The notes: generated by a model from the sequence alone, not told the origin. A DNA stretch of 49,306 nucleotides from an uncultured Bacteroidales bacterium (GCA_903875045.1 CAIQUS010000240.1:1-49306), one strand, 5' to 3'. Positions 38,340-46,229 are shown, numbered from the stretch's first letter. Program-made: numbers and translations.

Positions 38340-39404
38340 ATGTCCAACCTCAACGAAATCATATTTTTCTCCTCCTTCCTGTTGTTTATTGCCCTTATGC
38401 TTGGGATAGACCTTGGTTTCTTCCAAAAGAAAAACCATGCACTCTCTTTTAAAGAGGCCTTGAACTGGACACTCGTTTGGGTTGGGATTTCAGTTGGATT
38501 TTATTTCCTGATCCGTTTTCATGGAAACTTGATCCATGGAAGCGATACCATCGCAGAAATTCAGGAGCGGATCACAAAATTCCATCATCCCATTGATATC
38601 ACCGGCCTTGGAGTTCAGGAGGCCATCAACCTTTACAACAAAAACCTTTCGCTGGAATATCTTACCGGTTACCTCATCGAATACTCCCTGTCGGTAGATA
38701 ATGTTTTTGTCATTGTGATGATCTTTATCTCCTTCAACATTCAGCCGAAACATTTTAAACGGGTACTTTTCTGGGGTATCCTGGGAGCGGTCATCATGCG
38801 TTTCATGTTCATATTTGCCGCAAGTGCCCTGATCCAGCGATTTTCGTGGTTTCTCTATGTTTTCGGGGTCATGCTCGTGATCATCGGGTTAAAAATGGCC
38901 TACGATTTTCTGTACGGGAAAAAAGATGAACAAATCGATACGGAGAAACATCCTGTCGTGCGGCTGGTTTCACGCTTTTTTAATGTAAGCCACGATGAAC
39001 ACGCCGAAACATTCTTTGTTCGCCAGCAGGGAAAACTTTTTGTAACCCCGCTGTTTATTGTGCTGATGATCATCGAATTCACCGATGTGCTGTTTGCGGT
39101 CGATTCGGTTCCTGCAGTGTTTTCAGTAACCCAGGATCCATACATCGTCTTTTTCTCCAACATCTTCGCGATCCTGGGATTGCGTTCGCTTTTCTTCCTG
39201 GTAATGGACATCATGAACCGTTTTCATTACCTGAAGATGGGATTGGCGGGGTTGCTCACATTCGTGGGCGTAAAAATGCTCCTGCATTCCGTGTTTAAAA
39301 TTTCGACCAATGTTTCGCTGATCGTTATTGCCTCTATTTTAGTGGCAAGCATTCTGGCATCAAATCTGCGAAACATGATCCTCAAACGAAAACTCCGCCC
39401 CTGA
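38340..39404 (+). CDS. TerC/Alx-family membrane protein
   Basis: This 354-residue protein has about nine hydrophobic segments. It has the TerC signatures EYSLSVDNVFVIVMIF (about 114-129) and EFTDVLFAVDSVPAVF (about 246), whose Asp residues are thought to bind or pass a metal. E. coli Alx-type relatives export Mn2+. Tellurite resistance is a historical name and is not implied. Size and membrane layout are typical. The gene is convergent with meaB, and their stop codons are separated only by a 16-nt tandem array. The leader carries the CGTAAAT array, so expression might vary with copy number (inference). Confidence 0.9.
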   Translation: MSNLNEIIFFSSFLLFIALMLGIDLGFFQKKNHALSFKEALNWTLVWVGISVGFYFLIRFHGNLIHGSDTIAEIQERITKFHHPIDITGLGVQEAINLYNKNLSLEYLTGYLIEYSLSVDNVFVIVMIFISFNIQPKHFKRVLFWGILGAVIMRFMFIFAASALIQRFSWFLYVFGVMLVIIGLKMAYDFLYGKKDEQIDTEKHPVVRLVSRFFNVSHDEHAETFFVRQQGKLFVTPLFIVLMIIEFTDVLFAVDSVPAVFSVTQDPYIVFFSNIFAILGLRSLFFLVMDIMNRFHYLKMGLAGLLTFVGVKMLLHSVFKISTNVSLIVIASILVASILASNLRNMILKRKLRP

Positions 39405-39405
39405 T

Positions 39406-39504
39406 TCGCCCACTCGCCACCTGTCCACACGCCCACCTGTCCACACGCCCACCTGTCCACTCGCCCACCTGTCCACTCGCCCACCTGTCCACTCGTCCAC
39501 TCGC
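39406..39504. repeat. 16-nt tandem array between convergent stop codons
   Basis: About six imperfect units of CGCCCACCTGTCCAC(A/T) fill nearly the whole gap between the TGA of the terC-like gene (39402-39404) and the stop of meaB (39505-39507). The unit itself is two related 8-mers, CCCACCTG and TCCACTCG. Confidence 0.9.
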
Positions 39505-40740
39505 TCACCCTTTTTTCCCCATCTCCCTAAAGTATTCCCCCAGCAACTCCTTTGCCGCCTGATAAGGATTTACCTGCCCATTCATAATCCCTTGCTCCAG
39601 TTTTGCAATGACATGGCTGATTTCCTTCTGTGCAAAAAAGTGATTTTGAAGGCCGGCTTCGATCGTTTCCCGGAAAACCTGCCTGTTTTGTTCCATGCGC
39701 CGGTGATGGAAATATCCGTTGTCGCCGGTGAGTTTCCAGTGTTCCATGATCAGGTTCCAAACCTGTTCAATTCCCATCTTTGTGCGGGCTGAACAGATGT
39801 CGGCGACAGGTACCCAGCCACTATCTGGAGGAGGGAAAAGACGGAGGGCATTGGCATATTCCACACGTGCGGTTTTTGCTTTATGGATATTGTCGCCATC
39901 AGCTTTGTTGATCATGATGGCATCGGCCATTTCGATGATCCCGCGTTTGATGCCCTGCAACTCATCACCGGCCCCGGCCAGCATCAGCAGCAGAAAAAAA
40001 TCAACCATGGAATGTACGGTTGTTTCCGATTGTCCCACCCCTACAGTTTCAACAAAGATCACATCGAACCCTGCTGCCTCACACAGGATGATGGTTTCAC
40101 GGGTTTTTCGCGCTACCCCGCCAAGTGAGCCTGAAGCAGGGGAGGGGCGGATAAAGGCATTCGGATCGACCGCTAACTCCTCCATCCGGGTTTTATCACC
40201 AAGGATGCTTCCCTTCGACCTTGAACTGCTAGGATCGATAGCCAGAACAGCAAGTTTATGCCCATTCGCCGTAAGATGTTTCCCCAGCGCCTCAATAAAA
40301 GTGCTTTTCCCAACCCCGGGAACCCCGGTGATACCGATGCGTATGGTGGAAATTGGAAATTGGAAATTGGAGATTGGAGATTGGAGATTGGAAATTGGAA
40401 ATTGGAAATTGGAAATTGGAAATTGGAAATTCGACGTTGTGCCTTGAGATTTGAGATTTGAGACTTGGGATTTGGGGCTTTTCAAGCAGGCTGCAATGAT
40501 CTCCTTCGCCTGTTCCTGGTGTGCCGGCAGGGAACTTTCAATCAGGGTAATCGCTTTGCTCAGCAGGGTACGGTTGCCGGCCAGGATACCTTCTACCAGT
40601 TCATTTACTGTGTAAGGACTCTTTTTCCGGGCTTTGAGTTTTTTCAGGGCATCTGTGTTGATCTGGCCAGGTTGTTCAATCCCGCCCATCACATGCAGTG
40701 CCGATTCCGGAATTTTATCATTTGTCTTATCCTGTTTCAT
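39505..40740 (-). CDS. meaB: MeaB/ArgK-family GTPase with low-complexity insertion
   Basis: This 411-residue cytosolic P-loop GTPase chaperones B12-dependent mutases such as methylmalonyl-CoA mutase. The N-terminus ([17 protein letters not shown]) and [23 protein letters not shown] are typical. Walker A is GVPGVGKST (139-147). [29 protein letters not shown] and NKADGDN complete the G3E-type signature. Family members are usually about 330-370 residues. The excess is an insertion at residues about 87-131, just before the P-loop, encoded by two 7-nt tandem arrays and reading as repeats of SNFQFPI. Because 12 x 7 = 84, the frame is preserved. Gain or loss of one unit would frameshift out the whole GTPase core. 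The mutase genes are not in the window. Confidence 0.9.
   Translation of the reverse strand: MKQDKTNDKIPESALHVMGGIEQPGQINTDALKKLKARKKSPYTVNELVEGILAGNRTLLSKAITLIESSLPAHQEQAKEIIAACLKSPKSQVSNLKSQGTTSNFQFPISNFQFPISNLQSPISNFQFPISTIRIGITGVPGVGKSTFIEALGKHLTANGHKLAVLAIDPSSSRSKGSILGDKTRMEELAVDPNAFIRPSPASGSLGGVARKTRETIILCEAAGFDVIFVETVGVGQSETTVHSMVDFFLLLMLAGAGDELQGIKRGIIEMADAIMINKADGDNIHKAKTARVEYANALRLFPPPDSGWVPVADICSARTKMGIEQVWNLIMEHWKLTGDNGYFHHRRMEQNRQVFRETIEAGLQNHFFAQKEISHVIAKLEQGIMNGQVNPYQAAKELLGEYFREMGKKG
40348..40477 (-). repeat. 7-nt tandem arrays inside meaB
   Basis: Plus-strand 40348-40431 is exactly twelve heptamers: GGAAATT x3, GGAGATT x3, GGAAATT x6. After 12 nt a second, degenerate run, TTGAGAT x2, TTGAGAC, TTGGGAT, occupies 40444-40477. 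Both lie within the meaB coding sequence. Confidence 0.97.
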
Positions 40741-40769
40741 CTTTTGTCACCCATCACCCGTTACGCAGA

Positions 40770-40777
40770 CAAAAGTA
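40770..40777 (-). promoter_or_regulatory. -7 box for meaB
   Basis: On the minus strand TACTTTTG matches TAnnTTTG, 29 nt before the meaB ATG at 40740. No clear -33 element is visible. It is divergent from the tRNA promoter. Confidence 0.5.
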
Positions 40778-40823
40778 CCTAAATTTATTTCATCCTTCAT
40801 GCGACCTTATGCTCAAAACTTTA

Positions 40824-40831
40824 TATCTTTG
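40824..40831 (+). promoter_or_regulatory. -7 box for tRNA-Lys
   Basis: TATCTTTG, followed by CACC, is a full match to TAnnTTTG, 11 nt before the tRNA 5' end. Confidence 0.7.
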
Positions 40832-40842
40832 CACCCCGTTTC

Positions 40843-40915
40843 CTCTTCGTAGCTCAGTTGGTAGAGCAATTGACTCTTAATCAATGGGTCCCAGGTTCGA
40901 GTCCTGGCGAGGAGA
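40843..40915 (+). tRNA. tRNA-Lys (anticodon CTT)
   Basis: A full cloverleaf can be drawn: acceptor stem CTCTTCG/CGAGGAG with one G-U pair and discriminator A915, and D-arm GCTC-AGTTGGTA-GAGC. The anticodon stem ATTGA/TCAAT has loop CTCTTAA, giving anticodon CTT. The T-arm is CCAGG-TTCGAGT-CCTGG. The 3' CCA is not encoded. The accessory island starts directly downstream. Confidence 0.97.
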
Positions 40916-40924
40916 CAGAAAATG

Positions 40925-40959
40925 AACCACTTACAGAGCTAATTTGTAGGTGGTTTTTT
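40925..40959 (+). terminator. Rho-independent terminator after tRNA-Lys
   Basis: AACCACTTACA pairs with TGTAGGTGGTT (11 bp with one G-U) around a 9-nt loop and is followed by TTTTC. Confidence 0.8.
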
Positions 40960-40963
40960 CTTG

Positions 40964-40986
40964 GTACAAACAAAAGTACAAACAAA
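40964..40986 (+). repeat. Two direct copies of GTACAAACAAA beside the tRNA
   Basis: The copies start at 40964 and 40976 (12-nt period). Short A-rich direct repeats of this kind next to a tRNA are reminiscent of integrase arm sites in Bacteroidetes elements (inference). No integrase gene is in the window. Confidence 0.6.
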
Positions 40987-41170
40987 TGCCATTTAAGACA
41001 CTCCCTCTCAACAGACAGAATTATCATAGGAAATAATATAATTATCATCAAGGTTGTAGGTTGTACCCTTGGTAACTATTTGATATAGAACATATTGAGT
41101 TAGATACACCTACAGCCATAGTGTTTGACAATCACCGTGTGTCTTTTTTGTATGCGGAAAAGGCCAATAT
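40987..41170. other. Non-coding start of the island
   Basis: There is no gene with a credible start here. The sequence is AT-rich compared with the preceding genes. One frame stays open from about 41076 past the end of the stretch, but it lacks a start and a recognisable family. Confidence 0.5.
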
Positions 41171-41188
41171 AAAAAAATCGTTAGCGAT
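41171..41188 (-). terminator. Weak terminator of the three-Cys operon
   Basis: On the minus strand ATCG-CTAA-CGAT is followed by seven T, immediately after the stop codon at 41191. The stem is only 4 bp. Confidence 0.35.
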
Positions 41189-41190
41189 GG

Positions 41191-41910
41191 TTATACGGAG
41201 GTATTCATCATTGGAACCTGATGATACCTTTTACCATCTAACATGTTGCCTTTGGCCTTTTTATTTACCCCTCCCCATTGTTTAAAAAAGAATGGCGTAC
41301 TCGAAGCCTCACATTGGGTTTTAATATCATAGACCCATTCTGCTTTCATTGGACGTGCACCTGGACCACTCTCACCTCCAACTATCACCCAGTCGATTCC
41401 ATTGAGATTAAGATCAGGCAGTGATGTTAGTAATGGTTCTAATGACAGGAACTTAACCGCTGACGGCACATGTATCAAGTCGTTTATACGATATTGTACT
41501 TTCAAATTTTCTACAGTTACCCCCATCCAGATATTCGATGTCCAGTTAAGTAATGGAGCATATTGTCGAAGTATATCTGACCGTTTTGTGAGCAACTGAA
41601 ACACGTGTTGGGGACACTTGTTCATCACATCAAAGACCCTTTTAAGAAACTCTGGTGGTAGGTCTTCGTGAAATAGATCGCTCATAGAGTTAACAAATAT
41701 CATTTTAGGCTTTCTCCACAATAACGGGTCGTTCAGAACGTCTTCATGTGTTGTCAAATCAAACCCATTGCGGTACTTCAAGACACCCATCGCTTTCAAA
41801 CGCATTGACATGCGTTCAGCATAGCAGTTTAAGCAACCTTCAGAAACCTTAGAGCATCCAGTGGTAGGATTCCAGGTTACTTCGGTCCACTCTATGGTTG
41901 TCTGATTCAT
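41191..41910 (-). CDS. Three-Cys-motif protein (DUF5131, phage Gp37/Gp68-like)
   Basis: This 239-residue protein has all DUF5131/Gp37-Gp68 landmarks: WNPTTGC, the three-cysteine motif C19-x6-C26-x2-C29 followed by YAE, IFVNSMSDLFHEDLP, FQLLTKR, WMGVTVEN, FLSLEPLL, WVIVGGESGPGARPM and FFFKQWGG. The clustered cysteines could hold an Fe-S cluster, and the strand pattern recalls a TIM-barrel/radical-SAM-like fold (inference). The family is common in phages and mobile elements, and its reaction is unknown to me. It starts 3 nt after the stop of tcmP, so it is translated from the same mRNA. It is the last gene of the GNAT-TcmP-three-Cys operon. Confidence 0.9.
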   Translation of the reverse strand: MNQTTIEWTEVTWNPTTGCSKVSEGCLNCYAERMSMRLKAMGVLKYRNGFDLTTHEDVLNDPLLWRKPKMIFVNSMSDLFHEDLPPEFLKRVFDVMNKCPQHVFQLLTKRSDILRQYAPLLNWTSNIWMGVTVENLKVQYRINDLIHVPSAVKFLSLEPLLTSLPDLNLNGIDWVIVGGESGPGARPMKAEWVYDIKTQCEASSTPFFFKQWGGVNKKAKGNMLDGKRYHQVPMMNTSV

Positions 41911-41913
41911 CTG

Positions 41914-43071
41914 TCAATTCTTTAAGTATAGTCTAACTTTTGGCTTGGCTTGCGGCTTACAGTGCTCCCAACTAATATAGAAACTACCCTTTCTTGCTGG
42001 AACACCTGAATCAAAATCCGTGACCTCAAAATTACCACTTTTTTGCTGCCAGTCGCTAAATACTTTGTTAGCATGCTTGGGTAAGAATTCGAAATGCAGC
42101 ACATAAGCGTATACATCGTTGTTGGTCCTTGGTTTCTGAAGGTATTTCCGAAGTAAGTCCTCCAGCCGCTTGTAATTGGCCTCTTGCTGCACCTTCTTGT
42201 CCTCATCTTCAAATAGGGACTGTTGAATCTTAGGCTGTAGGAATCCACTACCTCTTATCTCATCAAGTTCCCATTTGACATCGAGTATCTTTTCGTATCC
42301 GTACATGTGCGACGTCATAAAGAAGAGTGCATAGAAGCTACTTAGATCGCGTTGAATCGAGTATGATGTCGAATAGAAATCATGGCAGTTGAACCTTAAT
42401 GCATATTTAAGGTAGTTTATGTACTCGTGCACGGTCTTCTTTTCATCATAGATCGGGTGGTAATCGTCAAAAAAACTGTTGACGAATCGCTTTAATGGCT
42501 CGAACTGGCTGTCATTTGACTCTAATGCTTTCTGCGTAAAACGTTGCATATGCGATACTGGCAAGAACAAAATGATCTCAGTGCGTTTGTTTGAAAGTAG
42601 CCGTAGGATAGTCTCTCGGTTAATGTCCTTATACCCATATGGATCAATAAAGATGAGGTTGCGAGCGTTATTTGCTGTCCGTGTTACCTCATTGATGACG
42701 GTTTCGAACATTAAACTTGCATCGAGGGTATGATAGCTTACCTCACAATAACCTTCGTTTTGTGCGTCAATTAGTGCCTTTACGCCTTCAACGTATAAAG
42801 GCTCCCCATCGTTGATTATAAGACGAATCTTCATGGAGGTTGTGTTCTCACTATGCAAGCGTTTGATAGCTTCAAACGTTACAATTGGACTGCCTTTCTT
42901 TCCATTTTCGTAAATACCGGTACCACAAAAGATGTCGTAGATATTAATTGCTGTGACATACGGCGTCCTGTAGAGCACCCTAAGGTATCGTTGGAGGTAG
43001 GCTTCAAAGAATTCTACTTTGGCTTGAGAATGAGCAAGCATATTGCGTTTCGCATCATCTTTCTTCGTCAT
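41914..43071 (-). CDS. tcmP: Three-Cys-motif partner protein TcmP, methyltransferase-like
   Basis: From the ATG at 43071 this is a 385-residue protein matching the TcmP family, known mainly as the genomic partner of three-Cys-motif proteins. The start KKDDAKRNMLAHSQAKVEFF is characteristic. YDIFCGTG (46-52) resembles SAM-binding motif I, LIINDGEP an acidic motif II, and IFIDPYGY (141-147) a DPPY/DPFG-type motif IV. I infer a methyltransferase-like fold. The C-terminal third is variable and helical. An in-frame start at 43188 would overlap the upstream GNAT gene by 113 bp. The chosen start leaves 4 nt after the GNAT stop. The coupling suggests that the three products form a complex or act in sequence. 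Confidence 0.88.
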   Translation of the reverse strand: MTKKDDAKRNMLAHSQAKVEFFEAYLQRYLRVLYRTPYVTAINIYDIFCGTGIYENGKKGSPIVTFEAIKRLHSENTTSMKIRLIINDGEPLYVEGVKALIDAQNEGYCEVSYHTLDASLMFETVINEVTRTANNARNLIFIDPYGYKDINRETILRLLSNKRTEIILFLPVSHMQRFTQKALESNDSQFEPLKRFVNSFFDDYHPIYDEKKTVHEYINYLKYALRFNCHDFYSTSYSIQRDLSSFYALFFMTSHMYGYEKILDVKWELDEIRGSGFLQPKIQQSLFEDEDKKVQQEANYKRLEDLLRKYLQKPRTNNDVYAYVLHFEFLPKHANKVFSDWQQKSGNFEVTDFDSGVPARKGSFYISWEHCKPQAKPKVRLYLKN

Positions 43072-43075
43072 ATAG

Positions 43076-43570
43076 TTAACCGTTTGTGGGTGTCTGCTTG
43101 GGACGATAAATATACCAATGTCGCCGCCTTGGAGCCTCTCCATCAACTTGTTTTTCAGGAATCTTCCTGAACCCAACCTTGCGTGCAACCTTCAATGACT
43201 GTGCGGAATATGGGTTATATTCGTCTGTGGCGATTGAAATACGCACTTCTTTTCTGCGTGTCTGTTCAATCATATGTTGAAGTATTACCGATTGAAGCGC
43301 CTTTGTAAGATATCCTTTTCCTCGGTGGTTAGGTCTAACATACACATGAAAATCAACCACTACATCATATACACATGCTACTATTGATTCATTTTGTGGA
43401 GCATCATAGATCAAATAGAACCTGTCTTCACTTGGTTCATTGCTGATTTCCAACATGCTGTTAACATCGCAGTTGACGAATGCACCATTGTCAGACAACC
43501 TATAAAGGAAATAGGCGTCTGGTTTCGCTTCAATAAGATTCAATACATCATTTATTTGATCGTCACTCAT
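43076..43570 (-). CDS. GNAT-family N-acetyltransferase
   Basis: This 164-residue protein has the GNAT acetyl-CoA site VYVRPNHRGKGYLTKAL (RGKG at 83-86) after a beta strand, and ARKVGFRKI near the end, as in RimI/RimL-type enzymes. The substrate could be a protein N-terminus, an amine or an aminoacyl-tRNA, as in toxin GNATs, and cannot be read. It is the first gene of the operon with tcmP (4-nt gap) and the three-Cys gene. The tight linkage makes a joint function likely. No adjacent antitoxin of RHH type is present, which speaks against a classical GNAT toxin-antitoxin pair. Confidence 0.85.
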   Translation of the reverse strand: MSDDQINDVLNLIEAKPDAYFLYRLSDNGAFVNCDVNSMLEISNEPSEDRFYLIYDAPQNESIVACVYDVVVDFHVYVRPNHRGKGYLTKALQSVILQHMIEQTRRKEVRISIATDEYNPYSAQSLKVARKVGFRKIPEKQVDGEAPRRRHWYIYRPKQTPTNG

Positions 43571-43599
43571 ATAACAATAAATCTGGTTCTCGTTTCAAT

Positions 43600-43700
43600 T
43601 AGGGCTAACGTGTGGCCGGCAATGCTTTGCGGGTTTTACCTGGTGAATGATTCATATTCTAACAAGCCACGCATTGAAGTTGACGGCATGTTGCTGTGGT
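43600..43700. other. Imperfect inverted-repeat element between operon and GIY-YIG gene
   Basis: GCCGGCAATGC (43616) faces GCATTGAAGTTGACGGC (43671), allowing AATGC/GCATT and GCCG/CGGC pairing with a bulge. The left end is GGCTAACG. The region is richer in G+C than the AT-rich nuclease gene beside it. It vaguely resembles an attC-like folded site, but the right end lacks a clean complement to the left. Confidence 0.35.
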
Positions 43701-43703
43701 TAT

Positions 43704-44453
43704 TTATTCATAGTTATATTTAACTGGATATGATGCACCTTTTTTTCTATATTCTTCCGGAATTCGTTTTCTTAAATATAGTTCTTGAATTTCCTTGTCC
43801 GCTTCTTTGCCAATAAAACCATACCGTTTATTTGTATGGTTTTCAAATTCTGGGAAATATTGTTTTCTTGCCAAATGCCATTCAAACGCTTTGTATACGC
43901 CAACAATAATTCCTTTTTCTAATGCTAAAACAAAATCAGCTTTTTTTGCTCTTTCAACTCCAATTTTCCATGCAAATCGAACTGCATCATAATTATCTCT
44001 GTTGTTAATGCTCCTATTGATATTAATCATAATAACTTTGTGCTGTAGTTCAGCAGTTTCGGTTTTATACCTTGTAAGAATCTCATATGCGTTCATTGGT
44101 CCTATTTCGTTGCTATAATGTCCCCCTGAAATATTTGTTGTTCCTGGAAACGCATCAATTAGTGCTGCCTCTACGTGAAATGCGGTGGAACTATCTAAAC
44201 CATGTCGATGTATAATGTGTATTACTTCTAAACCACTGTTTTTAATTTCTCTAATTCTTTTAAATTTCAAATCAAGTACTTCATCTTCTTCTTCGTTTGA
44301 AATAGAACACTTTAAATGCTGAAAAACTCTATTCCCTTGTCCTTTACCAATATAAAATGTCTCTCCATTCCTCGGATCAATTAATCTATAAACATAATAG
44401 TTTAATTCAGCAATTACTTCAGACGGAAATTCTTCAATTTTAAAATTATTCAT
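43704..44453 (-). CDS. GIY-YIG nuclease domain protein
   Basis: From the ATG at 44453 this is a 249-residue protein. The N-terminal 100 residues form a GIY-YIG nuclease domain: YYVYRLIDP (GIY strand, 19-27), FYIGKG (YIG strand, 33-38), a conserved Arg42 and the catalytic Glu95 in FHVEAALID. This resembles the LEM-3-like subgroup with a Y-x-Y...YIGKGxGNR signature. Residues 130-249 are charged and of no recognisable family. Such proteins nick or cleave DNA. A GTG at 44519 would add 22 residues. The gene is visibly more AT-rich than its neighbours, consistent with separate acquisition. It could be a defence nuclease or a solitary homing-type nuclease. Confidence 0.82.
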   Translation of the reverse strand: MNNFKIEEFPSEVIAELNYYVYRLIDPRNGETFYIGKGQGNRVFQHLKCSISNEEEDEVLDLKFKRIREIKNSGLEVIHIIHRHGLDSSTAFHVEAALIDAFPGTTNISGGHYSNEIGPMNAYEILTRYKTETAELQHKVIMININRSINNRDNYDAVRFAWKIGVERAKKADFVLALEKGIIVGVYKAFEWHLARKQYFPEFENHTNKRYGFIGKEADKEIQELYLRKRIPEEYRKKGASYPVKYNYE

Positions 44454-44632
44454 AAAATTTCTTATTGTTATTAGTTCATTGATTTCGTTGGTTTCCCGTG
44501 GTGGTTGCCATATAATCACAGCTAACTGTATTGTCTATGGAACCATCACCTTCAAAGGTAAGGATTAAAGTTCGATGTTTGACGCAGATTTCATACTTTT
44601 ACCCATCAATTACTAACCACCAACCCTAACGA

Positions 44633-46228
44633 ATGCCCACACTCAACTGGATCGGCAAAGACAAAGTCATCAACCACCATCAGGAGGTACCCTTCCGTGT
44701 GCTCGACCATAAATACGGTTTCACGCCAGATGGTAAGCAGGAAGCGCCTGTTAACAGCGGTAATCTCATCATCCATGGTGATAACCTTGAAGCTCTGAAA
44801 GCATTACTACCACAATACGAAGGGAAAGTCAATTGTGTATGTATAGACCCACCTTACAATACAGGTAATGAGGGTTGGGTATACAACGATAATGTCAGCG
44901 ACCCAAAGATGAGAAAATGGTTGAATCAGGTTGTAGGGAAGGAAGGTGAGGATTTGACCAGACACGATAAGTGGCTTTGCATGATGTACCCAAGAATTGT
45001 CCTTCTGCATAAGTTGTTATCCGAAGATGGCATCCTGTTCTTGTTTCTTGATGATAACGAGTCTGCCCATTGCCGGATGTTACTTGACGAGGTATTTGGT
45101 CCAAACAATTTTTTAGCCTCCGTTGCTTGGGAAAAACGCTATACAAGAAGCAATAACGCCAAGCTGTTCTATTCTCTAAAGGATACGATCTTCGTTTACA
45201 GAAAGTCCAATGCGTTAAATCTGCTCAAGGAATTGCGAACAGAAAAGGCTGACTCATTGTACAAGAATCCAGATAAGGATCACCGAGGTCCTTGGATGAC
45301 TTCGTCATACATTAATCCTGCCACTAAAGCTAAAAGACAAAATCTGGTGTATGACATTCTAAACCCTTTCACCAACACTGTTGTAAACCATCCCACCCAT
45401 GCCTGGAAGTATTCCTATGAGGAACATATAAAGCATGTAACCACAAACAAACTATGGTGGGGTAAGCAGGGAGATGCTTCCTTCCCTCGCTTAAAGGTTT
45501 TTCTTTCTGACAATACAAGTGGTATGGTACCGGTTGACTTGTGGCGATATCAAGATGCTGGAACCACTGATGAGGGTTCTGCTGAGTTAAAAGCCATTTT
45601 TGGTAGCCTTGTGTTTGATAATCCGAAACCAACGAAAATTATTGACAAGATCATCAAGTTAGCGACTCCTGATAAAGATGCCATTATATTAGACTCATTT
45701 TCTGGCAGTGGAACTACCGCTCATGCTTTACTTAAAAGCAACAAGCATGACGGGTCAAACTATAAGTTTATCCTTGTGGAGATGGAAGACTATGCCGAAA
45801 CCATCACAGCAGAGCGTGTAAAGCGCGTTATCAGTGGATATGCTGACTTTGAAGGCACCGGCGGCAGCTTTGACTATTACGAATTAGGCCCTCCTTTGTT
45901 TGACGAAAGTGGTAACCTGAACGACCAGCTACCGATAAGCAGAATCAGAGAATATATATGGTACTCCGAAACCCGGTCAGCATTCAACACATTGACGGAA
46001 GCTCAGCTTCTCAATCCTTACTTCCTTGGGATCAAAGAGGACACCGGTTACTATTTCTACAATGAACCGCAGCAGATAACCACCCTTGACTACGATTTTC
46101 TTGGTACCATTTATCTTAAAGCAGAGCAGTATGTTATCTACGCTGACAATTGCCTGCTCTCGAAAACATTCATGCAGAACAACAACATCACGTTTAAGAA
46201 GATACCTCGCGACATAAGCCGGTTATAG
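44633..46228 (+). CDS. mod: Type III restriction-modification DNA methyltransferase (Mod)
   Basis: This 531-residue N6-adenine DNA methyltransferase has catalytic motif IV IDPPYNTGNEG (DPPY at 72-75) preceding SAM motif I DSFSGSGTTAHALL (354-367), the beta-class order of type III Mod subunits. The target-recognition region lies between them (about 150-330). The C-terminal 100 residues are Mod-specific. Mod methylates one strand of a short asymmetric site and provides the specificity of the complex. The length is at the short end for Mod proteins (often 550-680). The stop codon is followed after 1 nt by res. A 7/8 match to TAnnTTTG (TACTTTTA, 44594) lies 31 nt upstream of the ATG. Confidence 0.92.
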   Translation: MPTLNWIGKDKVINHHQEVPFRVLDHKYGFTPDGKQEAPVNSGNLIIHGDNLEALKALLPQYEGKVNCVCIDPPYNTGNEGWVYNDNVSDPKMRKWLNQVVGKEGEDLTRHDKWLCMMYPRIVLLHKLLSEDGILFLFLDDNESAHCRMLLDEVFGPNNFLASVAWEKRYTRSNNAKLFYSLKDTIFVYRKSNALNLLKELRTEKADSLYKNPDKDHRGPWMTSSYINPATKAKRQNLVYDILNPFTNTVVNHPTHAWKYSYEEHIKHVTTNKLWWGKQGDASFPRLKVFLSDNTSGMVPVDLWRYQDAGTTDEGSAELKAIFGSLVFDNPKPTKIIDKIIKLATPDKDAIILDSFSGSGTTAHALLKSNKHDGSNYKFILVEMEDYAETITAERVKRVISGYADFEGTGGSFDYYELGPPLFDESGNLNDQLPISRIREYIWYSETRSAFNTLTEAQLLNPYFLGIKEDTGYYFYNEPQQITTLDYDFLGTIYLKAEQYVIYADNCLLSKTFMQNNNITFKKIPRDISRL

Positions 46229-46229
46229 T

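Noticed and set aside
38253-38438. 61-codon minus-strand frame with repeated TIYDLRF peptides
   Set aside because: It is the translation of the CGTAAAT array and of the antisense strand of the terC-like gene.
40858-41088. 76-codon reading frame overlapping tRNA-Lys
   Set aside because: It begins within the tRNA and runs through its terminator. No family resemblance.
41076-41270. Open frame without start reading DNHRVSFLYAEKANIKKS
   Set aside because: No start codon, it overlaps the end of the DUF5131 gene on the other strand, and there is no recognisable family.
43076-43188. TcmP start at 43188 giving a 424-residue protein
   Set aside because: It would overlap the GNAT gene by 113 bp. The family-typical N-terminus begins at the ATG at 43071, 4 nt after the GNAT stop.
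43076-43570. GNAT toxin of a toxin-antitoxin pair
   Set aside because: No small RHH or HTH antitoxin gene precedes it. It is coupled to tcmP instead.
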